Assembly (NCBI RefSeq): GCF_000003195.3
Contig: NC_012870.2
Coordinates: forward strand, 7,308,501 to 7,372,500
Source of the DNA: Sorghum bicolor
Lineage: Eukaryota > Streptophyta > Magnoliopsida > Poales > Poaceae
DNA: 64,000 nt
Direction of reading: 5' to 3'
Both the position numbers and the translations under genes were made by a program. Numbering within the stretch: position 1 is the first letter of the stretch; the number at the start of each line of letters is the position of its first letter. The notes under the pieces were generated by a model. That model made no database searches and was not told the origin of the DNA. It saw only the letters and a list, made by a program, of their open reading frames with translations. Shown here in pieces: positions 35,237 to 46,303 of this stretch.

Positions 35237-36000
35237 ATAAACAAACAAATACTGGTAGGGTGCCTGGCGCAGCCCTCGCTCAGCGGGGAGAGCAGCGAAG
35301 CGCAGGCAGTGCCCTCGCTTTTCCGCCTTTTTTTATTCCGCTTTGTGCTCGCGCTCTCTCCGTCTCGTATTCCTTCCTCGGGCCGGGCGTGCTAGAAATA
35401 CTGCTGCGCGGGGGGCGGTGGGGCCCAGGCCGATCCCGGCCGTCCATCGCGCCCGTCCCTGTCCTGCGCTTGGACTTTTTCTTTGTCTCTGGTTTTTTTT
35501 TTCCTTCGGGTTCGGGAGGAGGAGGGTGGTGGTGGGGCTGGGCGCGCTGTGGCCTCTGGCCGGGCTGCCGTTTCGTCAAAGGTGTGAGCTGTGTCAGAGG
35601 CCAGCCACAGTGGACAGTGGTGGTCTTGTGGGGCCCACGGTTCTCTCTCTCTCTTCCTACTCCTCGTGAGCGTTGGGCGTTGGACTCGCCACCCCCTCCT
35701 CGCTCTCGCCCGCCACCTCGCCGGACGCCGGTGCGCTGGATGCGGGTGTGGTGCGCTGTGCGTGAGCCACTGCTATCTGTAGTAGTGAGTGCTACGGCTG
35801 CTGCTGCTGTTTTTTTTGCTGGAATTAATTGTGCTAGAGATATGCTAGAGATCGTATCTGGACTTCTGGAGGATGTCCAGTTCATAATTATGCCAGCAAA
35901 ATATGTATGCCTATGAATAAATTAAATCTTAAAGATATTCTGTTTCATATAGCACTATGTATATTTAATTGTAGCATATCCTTCTTAGAGATATCTCATT
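35237..36000. other. GC-rich spacer upstream of the WRKY gene
   Basis: Long open frames occur on both strands between 35260 and 35916, but they show low-complexity Pro/Arg/Ser content and no known domain. Regarded as composition artefacts in promoter-proximal DNA. Confidence 0.45.
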
Positions 36001-36245
36001 CTGCAAGTTAATTACTACTGATATAAGACGTATTTTAAAACTACTAGATATTCTGCAAGTTAATTATTACTACTGATTATTTTAAAACTACTAGATATTC
36101 TGCAAGCTAATTATTACTACTGATTATTTTAAAACTACTAGATATTTTTGCAAGTTAATTACTACTGATATAAGGCGTATTTTAAAATTACTAGATATTC
36201 TGCAAGTTAATTACTATTGATACAAATTTAATTTAAAATTACTAT
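36001..36245. repeat. Five tandem units of about 46-52 bp
   Basis: Units begin near 36001, 36053, 36100, 36149 and 36200. Each starts CTGCAAGTTAATTA (or GCAAGTTAATTA), includes TTTTAAAACTACTAGATATT, and varies in the middle by small indels. AT-rich and non-coding. Confidence 0.88.
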
Positions 36246-37858
36246 AATCTCTCACACTGTGAAATAGCCAGCTTGGCACATGTTACGAGTTGTTTGGCCA
36301 GTGCTGATGATGCATGCACCCATAGAGATTTTTAGATGATAATAACTTGAGTGAAGCTATATTATATTACTATTAGTTGTCTAGCTGCGCACACCATTGC
36401 GTGGCAGTGTAGTTTTTAGAAAAAATTAATTGTGCTAAGGAATAAACTATAAATTAAATTGAATCTAAAGAGTGCACAGCTCACATCTTATTGTAGGACT
36501 CTCTACGCCATATCTTTTGCTTAGATATCTCATTTATAGCACTAACTAGCATATTGTCAGTTAGTGTCTAGTAATAAAATCTACTATACTAGCTATGGGC
36601 GTATTAGCGTATTAGTGTCTAGTATATCTGTACAGGTGAACCTGGTTGTACAGGTGTATGTCATGTTTTGCTCAGTCTAGTGTGATTATGTGTACACTAG
36701 CTATGGGCGTATTAGCGTATATATTCAGGTGTTAGCTTTGAGCGGCGGCTGGCACTAGTCTGTTGGCTTCAACTTAAAAGCAAGTATTATAGTAGAGCTG
36801 TAAGCTAGCTAAATGTTGAGATGGAAGATAGAGAAAACGAGAGAGAGTAAAAACGAGCTATAAGCTTACAGCCGGCTCAGACACAAGAATCAAAAAAATT
36901 ATGAGAAAGACAAATGAACCATATATTATATTAATAGTGATGAGCTAACCACTATATGAGTGGGCTGCAAGAAGGCTGTAAAGAAATCTTACAGCTAGCA
37001 GCCGGTTGTATTATTATCCTTGCTCTTATCAGCCGAATCAGTCAGCCATTCAGCAGTGTTTTGCTCTCACAACAAATTAGTCAACGGTATTTTCTGTCAC
37101 GGTTTATCAGCCAAACGAATAAATAAGACATATAGAGGTTTACATGCCACTACGCAACATGATGTTAGTTAGCTGTCTCATTAAGAGGCATGTCCATATT
37201 GTTTTCATGTTGTATAGGATCTTACTTATTTAGTCATCAAAACAAATAGTTGTATTTCTTCCAGAGCATAATATAGTTTTTTTTGTACTCAAAATCTTGC
37301 CATTGATAATAGATTAGTGATCACTAAGAAATGCAACATACATTCTTCAGATCATAAGTCTATATAACCTACCGTGAAAGCATGTCATAATAAATAATAT
37401 ACTAAAAATGAAAGAATGTATAGTAAACATGGGACAACAAGACATATGTCTCTCATAACCCCACCAATTGACCCGTGACGACTCTTCTAGTAAATTGACA
37501 AGCTATTGATCCATTTAGAGAAAAGAAAAGTTCCTCTTGGTTTTCTATCTTCTGCATTGCTCGGCATGCCATATTTAGATCGTATCTGTTCTCAGCGACA
37601 GGTCGGCAGCCTTGTTCTTTGCTATACCCCTCAATCAAAGACTCTATTTGCTACGGCTCCATTTTACCAATGAAACTATTTTTTAAGGCTTTAACTTTAT
37701 GAACAACTTTATCTGTAGAGCTAGAGTCATTTTATCAAATTGTTTGATAAAACAACTTATTATTTAAAACATATTCTCATAAATTGTCATGTAAGATGAG
37801 GTGAAGCTAGAAAAAAGCACTATTTTTTGCTCTTCGCATCTTAAAGTTTTATAAAAGC
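36246..37858. other. AT-rich spacer with a dispersed repeat copy
   Basis: Contains the fourth copy of the GTTCGTTTGG-type repeat (about 37015-37125, with TTATCAGCCGAATCAGTCAG and TTATCAGCCAAACGAATAAA), two copies of ACTAGCTATGGGCGTATTAG near 36590 and 36700, and sequence at 37650-37910 resembling the Tourist-like element at 29776. No gene. Confidence 0.5.
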
Positions 37859-38880
37859 ATGTTTGTAGGAGCTTCATTAGTAAAACTATTTTATTTTACT
37901 TTATTTGACAGGAAACTACTCCAAATTCCCGAAGAGCTCGCTCGAGTGAAAGAAGCAAAGCGCCGGGCCGTCACTCCAAACAGGCGAGCCGTTGGAACTT
38001 GCGAGGTGCGACTGCGAAGACCCCGCCGCAGAGAATCCGCGCATCCTCCCCTGAAGCCGTTGGAGAGCCACGGCGAACGACCGCGCAACACGTAACAAGA
38101 CAAAGGAGGCGTGGGCCCGACCTCGGGCGGGGAAGGGTGCGTCGAGTCGCGTGCGGGTCCATCCTACTGCCACATGGGCCCCGCCTGGGCCATCCTCCGT
38201 CGTCCATACCATACCCTTCCCCCCCTCGTTGGCCGCCCCCCCCCCACCCCCGGACGCACGCGCGCGCAGGCGCCGCGCAGCCGCGGTCGTGCCCGACCCC
38301 GACCGCGGCCGCCGTCTTCCGATGAGACCCATCCCCGGCCAAGTTGACGAGCCAGGCCAGGAGGCTCCGGTCTGGTCCCGTCCCGCGACCCGCGCCGCCT
38401 CGCCCTCCTGCACTGTTCCCTCTGTGCCCTCGCCTAAAAAACCAGAAAAAGGGAGGGTGCTCCACTCACAGTGACAGGTCACGTTTTTTTTTTTCGGAAC
38501 AGGTCACTTTTTTTTGGTGTGTTTGTGTAGGAACACTCACACGTCACTCGCTACTCTGGATGAGTTTATTTATACTAGACACTTTATTTATATATATAGT
38601 TCGTTGGGGATATTGTCTTTTTTTTTCTTTTGGAAGTGTGCCAGGATCGTGTTTAGGTAGAATCACAAGTGTCGTGACAAGATTAGTCGTGGGAAAAGGC
38701 ATGCACGATACGGTAGCATCCGATCGGTTATATTGCGACACCAGGCAAGGGGGAGTGAGGGCATACGAGAAAAGAATGTGTCTTCGTTCTAGGTTCGCTA
38801 GCTCCAACAACTTCGATCCTGTACAAAAAGAATTTCAGTCCTAAATATTTTATTCCAGCCTTTTCTTGTCATTGCGAGAA
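37859..38880. other. GC-rich stretch without a recognised gene
   Basis: Between 37910 and 38480 both strands are open in several frames with Arg/Pro/Gly-rich translations and no motif. From 38500 the sequence turns T-rich. It could be the remains of a leader or promoter. Confidence 0.35.
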
Positions 38881-40180
38881 AAAGGCTTCAGGACTATATC
38901 AATTTTGGATTATCGTATTGTAAATTGTTAGTGGACATAGAGTGAGACAGTGAGTGCGGGGAGAGGAACAAAACTATTTTATAATTGTTTTGGATTGGAG
39001 CAAATTTACTTTTGAAGCACATCAATATTTTTTCTTTTTTGTGAACCAAAGTGCAGTCACATACACTAATTTACACAGACACATGCACAATCATTATTCG
39101 CTAGTATGAGCACTCCACTTAAAAAAGAGCTTAATTCCTAGGAAAAAAATATAGAAAGATACAAACACTCATGCTGGTCAAAATTAAAAATGTGAAATGT
39201 GAGCACTCATGCCGGAGTAGTATTAAAGAACTCAACTCGTATGGATATATTCCACCGGAAGAAACCTAATCAACACACCTCGACATATTACTAGACGAGT
39301 GTCGTTTTCTTTCTTGACTAATATCTTAATACTCTTATAAAACTAAACCCCAATAGAGATTTCTCTCAACATGCAAGCTATAAACATCAACAATCCACTA
39401 AAACTTGCAATTATAGCAAACTAGCACATGTAATTATGATAGTCATCTCTTCATCTACTAATATGCATTTAGCTGTTCATATTGATGTGTCAAACCATTC
39501 AACAAAATTAGTATAAGATAGTTTCATTTATATAACTACAAATATAAATAGTCTAATTTATTTTTAAATTATTCAAAATTCCCGTAGCAACGCACGAGGT
39601 ATTTTCATAGTTCTTGTAAAGGCATAATCCACTCGGTAACTTGGAAGTAAAAGTAATGTACGGCCAAAGCCCCCTCTCCAGATATATAGGAACTATCACT
39701 AATAACAAACATGAATAATAAATATGACTGCTGCTACACCTATGAGTTAGATATCATGCGAATTATTACCCACTGATTGAGTAGGGTAAGTATACATGTA
39801 CGAAGTACGTACGTACCTACACCTACAGGTACAGGATGGGGTGTGTGACAACAAGCTAGGGCAATTAAAAGGAGCTTAAAGTACGCACCCTAATGATAGT
39901 TGCCGCTACCCAACAGCTCGGCAGCGGTACCCAGTACGCACGTGCGACCATGGTCGTCATCTTTGGATCAAGAAGGCACATGTGGTGGCTATGGCTTTGT
40001 GATGATGATGCATGATCGATTCCCTCCCCCTCCAACCTCTAATTATGGTCTCTCTACTGTTCACCGCTAATACGGTCATGAATGGATAATCATCGTGTTC
40101 TCTGATCCACAACGGGATGATTGGCAGATTCATGGTATTCCAGCAATGATATTCATGTCGGTAGGAATGCCTAATTTGTT
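38881..40180. other. AT-rich spacer
   Basis: No ORF or repeat that I can support. Short words such as ACATGTAATTATGATAGTC suggest ordinary intergenic DNA. Confidence 0.35.
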
Positions 40181-40445
40181 GACGTTTTGGTGCAATAGTT
40201 GCGAATCCGTCGGTAAATACAAACCACAGCGGGGTGGGCATCCCCTTATCTCTCAGCGTCCATTTTGCATTAAGATTCGTGATAGAGTGTTCCAAAGTTC
40301 GTGCCCTAGTGTTTTAAAATCCGTGTGAGAGTACTTTTTTTTACCTGCATGAATCACAGAACAAAATAAACGGTGAGATAAGGGGTGTGCGCCCACCCCA
40401 TTGTGGAAAATACAAGTTGCGAATACACTAACTCTTACGAAAGTC
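40181..40445. repeat. Imperfect fold-back element
   Basis: The arm around 40219-40285 (AGCGGGGTGGGCATCCCCTT then ATCTCTCAGCG and ATTTTG) is the inverted counterpart of 40346-40413 (CAAAATAAACGGTGAGATAA, GGGGTGTGCGCCCACCCC). The loop is about 60 bp. Probably an old MITE; outer borders are unclear. Confidence 0.65.
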
Positions 40446-41070
40446 TTAGTCTCGTTATCTTCGTATTTAATCTATGAGATCTACCTCTTTTATTTTTCAT
40501 CCGTTATTAATCCATCCCACCGCATTTTATCGTTTTTATAATTCATTCGTATCACATTCTTACCATCCACGTATTTCTTTTGTAAAATTCAACATCATAT
40601 ATACCAAGGTTCAAATTCAAATCCCAACACAATTCAAATCCTACACGAGAAGTCCCCATTTTAGACAGTGTGTCTAGATACGATGTGGGGAGTCTCGTTC
40701 ATAGATAAGGAGTATTTTATTAGTATAAATGATACAATCATTATTACAATTTTTTGTGCCATCATCGATCAGTCAATGAATAAATAAATTAAACAAGTAA
40801 CAATACCAAGATGTAACGTGCCAGCATGCTGATAAAGGCAAGGGGTAATAAACGGCTACAATTCCCGGGCATGCTCCAGCTCTCGTTGGATTCGTTCGGA
40901 CCCATGACGTGAACCGGCCTATGTTGGGTCCTTCTCGCGGGTCTGTTTGTCACGTCACGGTCTCCGTGACCCCGGCGCAGTTCCGGCTTTGGACGGGCAC
41001 GCTCGACACAGCCAAGGCTCGCCATCGTCTAGTTCTAGTCGGTGTGCATGTCCGGCCGGACACGCCTGCG

Positions 41071-41107
<37 letters not shown>

Positions 41108-42831
41108 AAATAAAAGTGTAGTACAGTAGTATTTGGCAGTGCATATACGGAGTCAGCTGGGTCCGTGTCAGTTTTTGTCTTTCGGTCACATGAAGACGAC
41201 AAAACTAGCCGATTGACGACGATGGATCGATGCATGCATGCGTGGCTACATCATCCTCGTTTTGGACCAAAAGCCGGTCAGAACTGTTACGTATGCACTC
41301 GGCGTCCGTCCTCGCTCGCTGCACGCGCCGCGCGGTTGCGTGCCGCCGTTCGTTCCACCACTTGACCCGCCCGGCTGCCCGGCTCGGCTCGCGACCGCGA
41401 CGACTGTCTTTTTAGTTACTGGAGCAAATTAAAGCTTTATTTGCGCGTTCGCTAGGAACTATATATATATGTATATAACTAGAAAGAAACAAAAGATGTT
41501 ATGGTGTTGGATCTGCACGCGGAGCCCCCCCCAGCCTATGGTATTTGCGCATATATGCATACGTGAGCATGCACCACTGAGCGGACAGGAGACAGGCTCG
41601 AGTGCATCCCAGTCTCTAAGCAATGCAAATTCTCGCACAGCCACGGGTTTCCCCACTAACGCGCATGCACGCACCATCACCCACACACAAAACTCGATCA
41701 CGATCTGCGACTGCGACGCTATCCCATCGATCCATCTGTGTCTGTGATCTATCCATGGGATCGCGAGCTCGAGCACGCATGCGGCCGGATCGGAGTCGGA
41801 GACAATGCATATGCATGGTGCGCTACGACGTCTGTGTGTACTACGCCGCGTAGTGGCGCTTTACCGGAAACTTTTCCAGCACCACCCGATTGACTACCAG
41901 CGTCGCGCGAGTACGTTACAGCGACACCGATCGAGGGCTCGCCTCTCGCCTTGCCTGCTTTTGCCTTCTCCATGGATAATGGACCCATCTGGTCGAGCAA
42001 CGCCATGATCACAAAGGAAAAGGCAGGGCCGGGGAGAGAAAAAAATCGACGGCGAGAACGAAGCTAGAGGTACCTAGAGATTGAGATAGCCCGGCTGGTG
42101 GCCCGGACCAGGCGATCGATCGATGATAAAAAGCAGCTGAGACTGAGAGGGGCGAAGAATCATGCCGGCCGGCTGACCGCATATGCAGCTAAGCTAGGTG
42201 AGAGCATGATGCCTATGCCTATCTGAGCCGGCCGAACGCTGTCGCCGTCGCCCGGCGGAAAGGCCGGCCGGCCAGGAAGAGTGCTCCGGCCGCGGCGCGC
42301 GTGGCTTGATCCCCCTGCGCCATCATGGCTTCCACCAGTTGGGATCGAGTCGGGGGAGACGGAAGAAAGGAAAAGGAGGGGCAGCAAGAGGCACGATCGA
42401 GATTGTTGGCCCAATAGCTTTCGCCTGCTTTTGTTTCCTTCTTTCCATCGATCTTCTTCTCCCGGCTCACTCGATCAGTCTCTCTGGTCTCTGGTCTTCT
42501 GCTTTGAGGTTTGTCGTTGTTGTTGCTGCGTGACGCGGGAATCTTGGACGCGAATTTCTTCCGTCGGTCGTGTCGTGTCGTGTCGTATGGTGCGGCATAT
42601 AGAGGAGTGCATATACTCCTATATATGGTCCAACTCACGCGGCACTCAGATCACTGTTCCTTCGTACAACAAGCTAAGCGTGCATGAGCAGCATGGTGTG
42701 AATCCACACCGGATTGGACGTGCCGTAGTGCCGACATGCATGTGAGCGATGAGGCCTGGCGCAAAAGAATGGGGGTGTTTCCGGTCACTGTACGAGGTTA
42801 GCTAGGTTGGGGCCGGCCTTTGCCTTTCTTA
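40446..42831. other. Spacer with a CA microsatellite and GC-rich stretches
   Basis: A CA dinucleotide run occupies about 41071-41104. GC-rich parts (40850-41050, 41280-41420, 41700-42400) have open frames on both strands but no recognised domains. Text such as GATCGATCGATGATAAAAAG near 42115 and GTCGTGTCGTGTCGTGTCGT near 42565-42590 is low-complexity. Confidence 0.4.
41071..41104. repeat. CA-dinucleotide microsatellite
   Basis: About seventeen uninterrupted CA units in a GC-moderate context, outside any recognised gene. Confidence 0.95.
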
Positions 42832-43055
42832 GTTTTCTCCATCCCAAATTATAATTTATTTTAAGAATTTTCGAGAGTCAAAGTATCTAAAATTTAACTA
42901 AATTTATATAATAAAATAATAATATTTATAATACCAATTAAGTATTATTAGATTCTTCATTAATTATATTTTTATAGTATATTTATTTGATGTCATAAAT
43001 TTTTGTAATTTTTTTTATAATTTTAATCAAATTTAAGATTTTTTTTAGATGGAGG
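42832..43055. mobile_element. Diverged Stowaway-like MITE
   Basis: The left end is TTCTCCATCCCAAATTATAA; the right end keeps only inverted TTTTTAGATGGAG. TA flanks both sides (42830-42831 and 43056-43057). The interior TCGAGAGTCAAAG and TAATAATATTTATAATACCA match the element at 7954-8214. Confidence 0.65.
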
Positions 43056-43199
43056 TAGTAGTATACTAGTGCGGTCCGCGTACGACTTCGTTTTGTCTGT
43101 AGGTTCGCGTACCTCGTTCGATAGGCTATCATATCGTTCCTAGTACATAGGATATGTTGCCTAGCTATTGGGTTTTGCTAGCTATACTGCAGTTTTCAT

Positions 43200-44416
43200 G
43201 GTGATTTAATTAATCTATTATGCTTTCTGGACTGAACTTTCGAAGACTTACTTAAAAGGGCATTGTTGTCAGTTGTGCAGTTTTAAAATTTTGCATGTAA
43301 TTAGGGTCCTGATATTCAGTTCTACGGGGTCTTGTAGTAGCTCGAAATGCGCTTAATTAGTAGTTTAGCCTTTTCTATCTGATTGATCATGAACAAATCT
43401 AAATGTCCTTTTGAGCCTGCCATAATGTTTACCTGTAAGTGCTCTTGTTAAGTCACATAACATTTGTGTTTATGGGCAATAAGGCCACTTATAGAGAATC
43501 CAGATTCCATCTTAGGGTTTGCAACCTTTGTGTTCGTGGGAATAATAATACTTTGCTCTTTGGGTAAAGTATTGATGGGCAGGTGTTTATTCTGTTGGAT
43601 TATTCCTAAGCCTTTCCAAGGTATGGAAGTAGGGAAAACAACTGACATAATTCAGTTTCATTAAGAACTAGTCCCAATATGTCCTTGTAACTCTCAATAT
43701 TCTCCTTGAAGATAAGTGCAATGCGTGATTGGGCTCAGATGTGGGTTCAGAAACCCTCTTTCTGTGTTTGGGTTGTACACACGTGAGCTTGTCAATCTGG
43801 TGTAAACCAGTGGCGAAGCTAGAGCAATTTAGAGGGTGGTGCATTTTTCTTGTAGATGTAAAAATATAAGCAACAACTATGGTGAAAATTTAATTTTAGT
43901 AGTGTTTTTTTAAATTCTTGTGGGTGCATTTGCACCCACAAGCTATAACATAGCTTCGCCACTGGGTGTAACAGTGATCTTTATAGTAGTGTAAAATCTC
44001 ATGTCAATTCTGACAGCAATACAAAGGTGTTGGCTTGTTTGTTTCCTACTTTGACCGTTATAAAGTAGTCACAATACTGATGATTTATCATTAGGATAGT
44101 TCACACCAATTCTTGAAAGTGGAAGCATAGTTTCCCCTTCCCGGTAAATCTGTAAATTGAACGAAGCAAACGAAGGCACACTACAAGGTCCAACATGTGA
44201 ACACCATTCCTTGCAGTTGGGCCATCAAAACTCGCCCGGCCCAACGGAACCTCTAACCTATATACCGAAATGCGAAATATAGCCCAGCTGTTCCGCGGAG
44301 CGAACGATCCAAGCAACCCACCCAGCCACCCATCGCCAATTCGCCATGCGTGAGGCGATCGGAGCATCCCGTCCCGAGGTGGAAGACGCTGGTGCGGACG
44401 AAGGCAGTGGTGTACG
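43200..44416 (+). pseudogene. Permuted partial copy of QCR8 (intron, then promoter and exon 1)
   Basis: Compared with the reverse complement of the intact QCR8 gene, 43200-44140 matches its intron (parent about 47400 down to 46575): ATTCAGTTTCATTAAGAACTA, GCAATAAGGCCA, TGATTGGGCTCAGAT and CATTAGGATAG have clear counterparts. Then 44209-44416 matches its promoter, 5' leader and the start of exon 1 (GTTGGGCCATCAAAACT, GCCAGCCACCCATC-like, TCGGAGCATCCCGT, AAGGCAGTGGTGTACGC). The order is permuted relative to the parent, where exon 1 precedes the intron. The start codon of QCR8 is not preserved. A MITE (43808-43964) interrupts the intron part. It cannot encode subunit 8. Confidence 0.8.
43808..43964. 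mobile_element. MITE with CAGTGGCGAAGCTA ends
   Basis: A 157-bp element whose ends are CAGTGGCGAAGCTA and the inverted TAGCTTCGCCACTG. Flanking GGTGTAAAC (43799-43807) and GGTGTAAC (43965-43972) look like a target duplication of about 8 bp, as for hAT or Mutator-type elements. It is absent from the corresponding place in the parental QCR8 intron. Confidence 0.82.
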
Positions 44417-44945
44417 CCGACCACTTTATGCTCTCCTGCCACAACTGGGTCAGTGTGGTGTGGCCGCTACGAAATCTTGCTGGATCGAACATTTTAGTAA
44501 TGATTTTACTGACCTTCTGCATGTGCTGGATGCATGCATAGGGCCCTGACGCGTGGTTGCGCAACGCCAACACCTCGGAGGGCTTCCGGCCAGGCCCAGG
44601 GCAGGACGTGAGAGCAGCCACGGACAGGCGCGCGCGCTTCTGTGCCCGAGCGGGTTCGAGGTGGCGAGCCCGCGCGTGGTGGAGGGCATCCACGCCCTAC
44701 TGTCCGACGGGTACGTGCTGCCCTTCGCCGACGTGCTGCGGTGGGAGGGAGGTGCCGGTCGCTGACATCCCCAGGCTGAGGGAGGTGCTGGAGCGGATAC
44801 CGGCGACGGAGGTGGAGCGGCTCCAGCGTGCGCCTAGTGAGGCGGAACTTCATGCTGAACGCCTGCACCAGCCGCCGGAGAGGCTGGACATGTTTCACAT
44901 ATCATGCATTCTATCTGGCTCAGGAGGCTTAACTTTGGCTTAACT
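44417..44945 (+). pseudogene. GT47 exostosin-like glycosyltransferase fragment
   Basis: The frame entering from the QCR8-like exon fragment continues as ADHFMLSCHNW, then text is lost. [14 protein letters not shown] (about 44545-44585), then in another frame [20 protein letters not shown] with [17 protein letters not shown], then in a third register [20 protein letters not shown] and QPPERLDMFH. These are consecutive conserved blocks of plant exostosin-domain (GT47) proteins, which are Golgi type II glycosyltransferases acting on cell-wall glycans. Missing blocks and at least two frame changes show a dead fragment of the C-terminal half. Confidence 0.85.
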
Positions 44946-44996
44946 TTAGACTGGGTCATTGATAATAAGGTTTTCCAACACAGTTACATAGAAGTA

Positions 44997-45135
44997 GGCT
45001 TTGTTTGGATGTTGTCAGATTCACTTCAATCCATGTGTGTGGGTGTGGATTGGAGTGAAATTTAGTTCAAATTCTACTCGAATCCACCTCAACACATGTG
45101 GATTGATGTAAATCCGACTACATCCAAACAAGGCC
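44997..45135. mobile_element. Short MITE with GGCTTTGTTTGGATG ends
   Basis: A 139-bp inverted-repeat element: left GGCTTTGTTTGGATGTTGTC, right (inverted) GGCCTTGTTTGGATGTAGTC. The interior pairs AATCCATGTGTGTGG-like with CACATGTGGATT. The target duplication is not clear. Confidence 0.75.
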
Positions 45136-46303
45136 AATATTTTTTTTCACACACAAGAGAAACACCATGACAAATGAACAAATGAATGAGCCGATGTTGC
45201 TTATATCCCCCCCCCCCCCCCCAAAAAAAAAGAACAGAAAAAAAGAAGAGAAAGAGCCGATGTTGCTAACAGTAAGGTCTTTCAACACAGGAACGACAGA
45301 ATAGGTTGCCGAAGTGTCGACTACAGAACACTGAATTGCATGCACAGGACCAACGGCCTGTGTCATGTTGTAACAACTATGTGCAAAACATGCCAGATTG
45401 CCAGGTTGCCAATGCTCTTATATATAGAAAGCACTGGCCTCTTATATACAGAAAACACTGTTGTGATTCAGAAAGCTAAAAGCGAGGACATAGCAACGGA
45501 CCTTTGGAATGTAACTAAAGAAACTAGCAACGGACCTTCGCAATGTAAGGAATGTAACTACAGAACACTGCGATTGTCGTCCATAGCAAAGAACCACCCC
45601 ACAAGAGCAGGTCAGATAAGCATTACTGCTTATTGTCACATAAATAAACACATCACACAAGTGCACAGCCACCTCAATTTTTTACTGTTTGCAGGCATAT
45701 TTCAGGTCTCCTAACATCCATGCCTTGTTATTAGAAATCCAATACTTTTCTACGCTCATCAGCATGCAAAAACATATGATAAAAACTGATTGCGGCTACC
45801 ACATTAAGAACTGGATATGTAAAAAAAAAGGAACTATTGAATTTACAGCCCCAACAATATGTTTAGTACAATAACGATTAAACCAATCTTCTCCTCAGGT
45901 TTAAGATCACGGGTTTCCTCACTATGACAAAACCATCGACAATCCAGAATACAACCAGCTATATTGTAAACCAAATAAAAGGTTAAATGACATTGATCGC
46001 TGATCTCATTGACGGAAAAAATGAACCAACTGACAAACAAACCCAGTTACCCATTATTAAACAAAAAACAAGAGAGAAGCTGCTAGTTAATTTGCTTTAT
46101 TTAACAACTTCAAAGACAAAAGGTACATATTTAGCAAGCCTCAAAATAAGTATGCCAGGCACAGATACCGTATATGCATTGGAAATATGAAAAAGGCATT
46201 GAACTAAAATTGATCCAACAAATGTTAAATCATCATTGAAGGATTACAGAACCCATCATGAAAACTCCAACTGCTGTCACAGTCAACTTGGAGAGCATCG
46301 CAT
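45136..46303. other. Spacer and 3' side of QCR8
   Basis: A run of 16 C followed by 9 A lies at 45207-45231. The phrase GAGCCGATGTTGCT is duplicated near 45187 and 45255. The rest is AT-rich without a gene, and the part nearest 46303 holds the QCR8 3' UTR. Confidence 0.45.

Noticed and set aside
35260..35916. Opposed long frames on both strands upstream of the WRKY gene
   Set aside because: Low-complexity translations, no domains, and both strands open at the same place because of high GC.
36001..36245. Tandem array considered as a CRISPR-like array
   Set aside because: Units are contiguous without unique spacers, in a plant-type genomic context.
42095..42125. CGGACCAGGC, resembling part of miR166
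   Set aside because: Only ten bases agree, the rest of the miRNA is absent, and no fold-back was seen.
45207..45231. C16-A9 homopolymer run as a possible structural element
   Set aside because: Simple-sequence tract with no flanking G-tracts to suggest a defined quadruplex or control site; also prone to assembly error.
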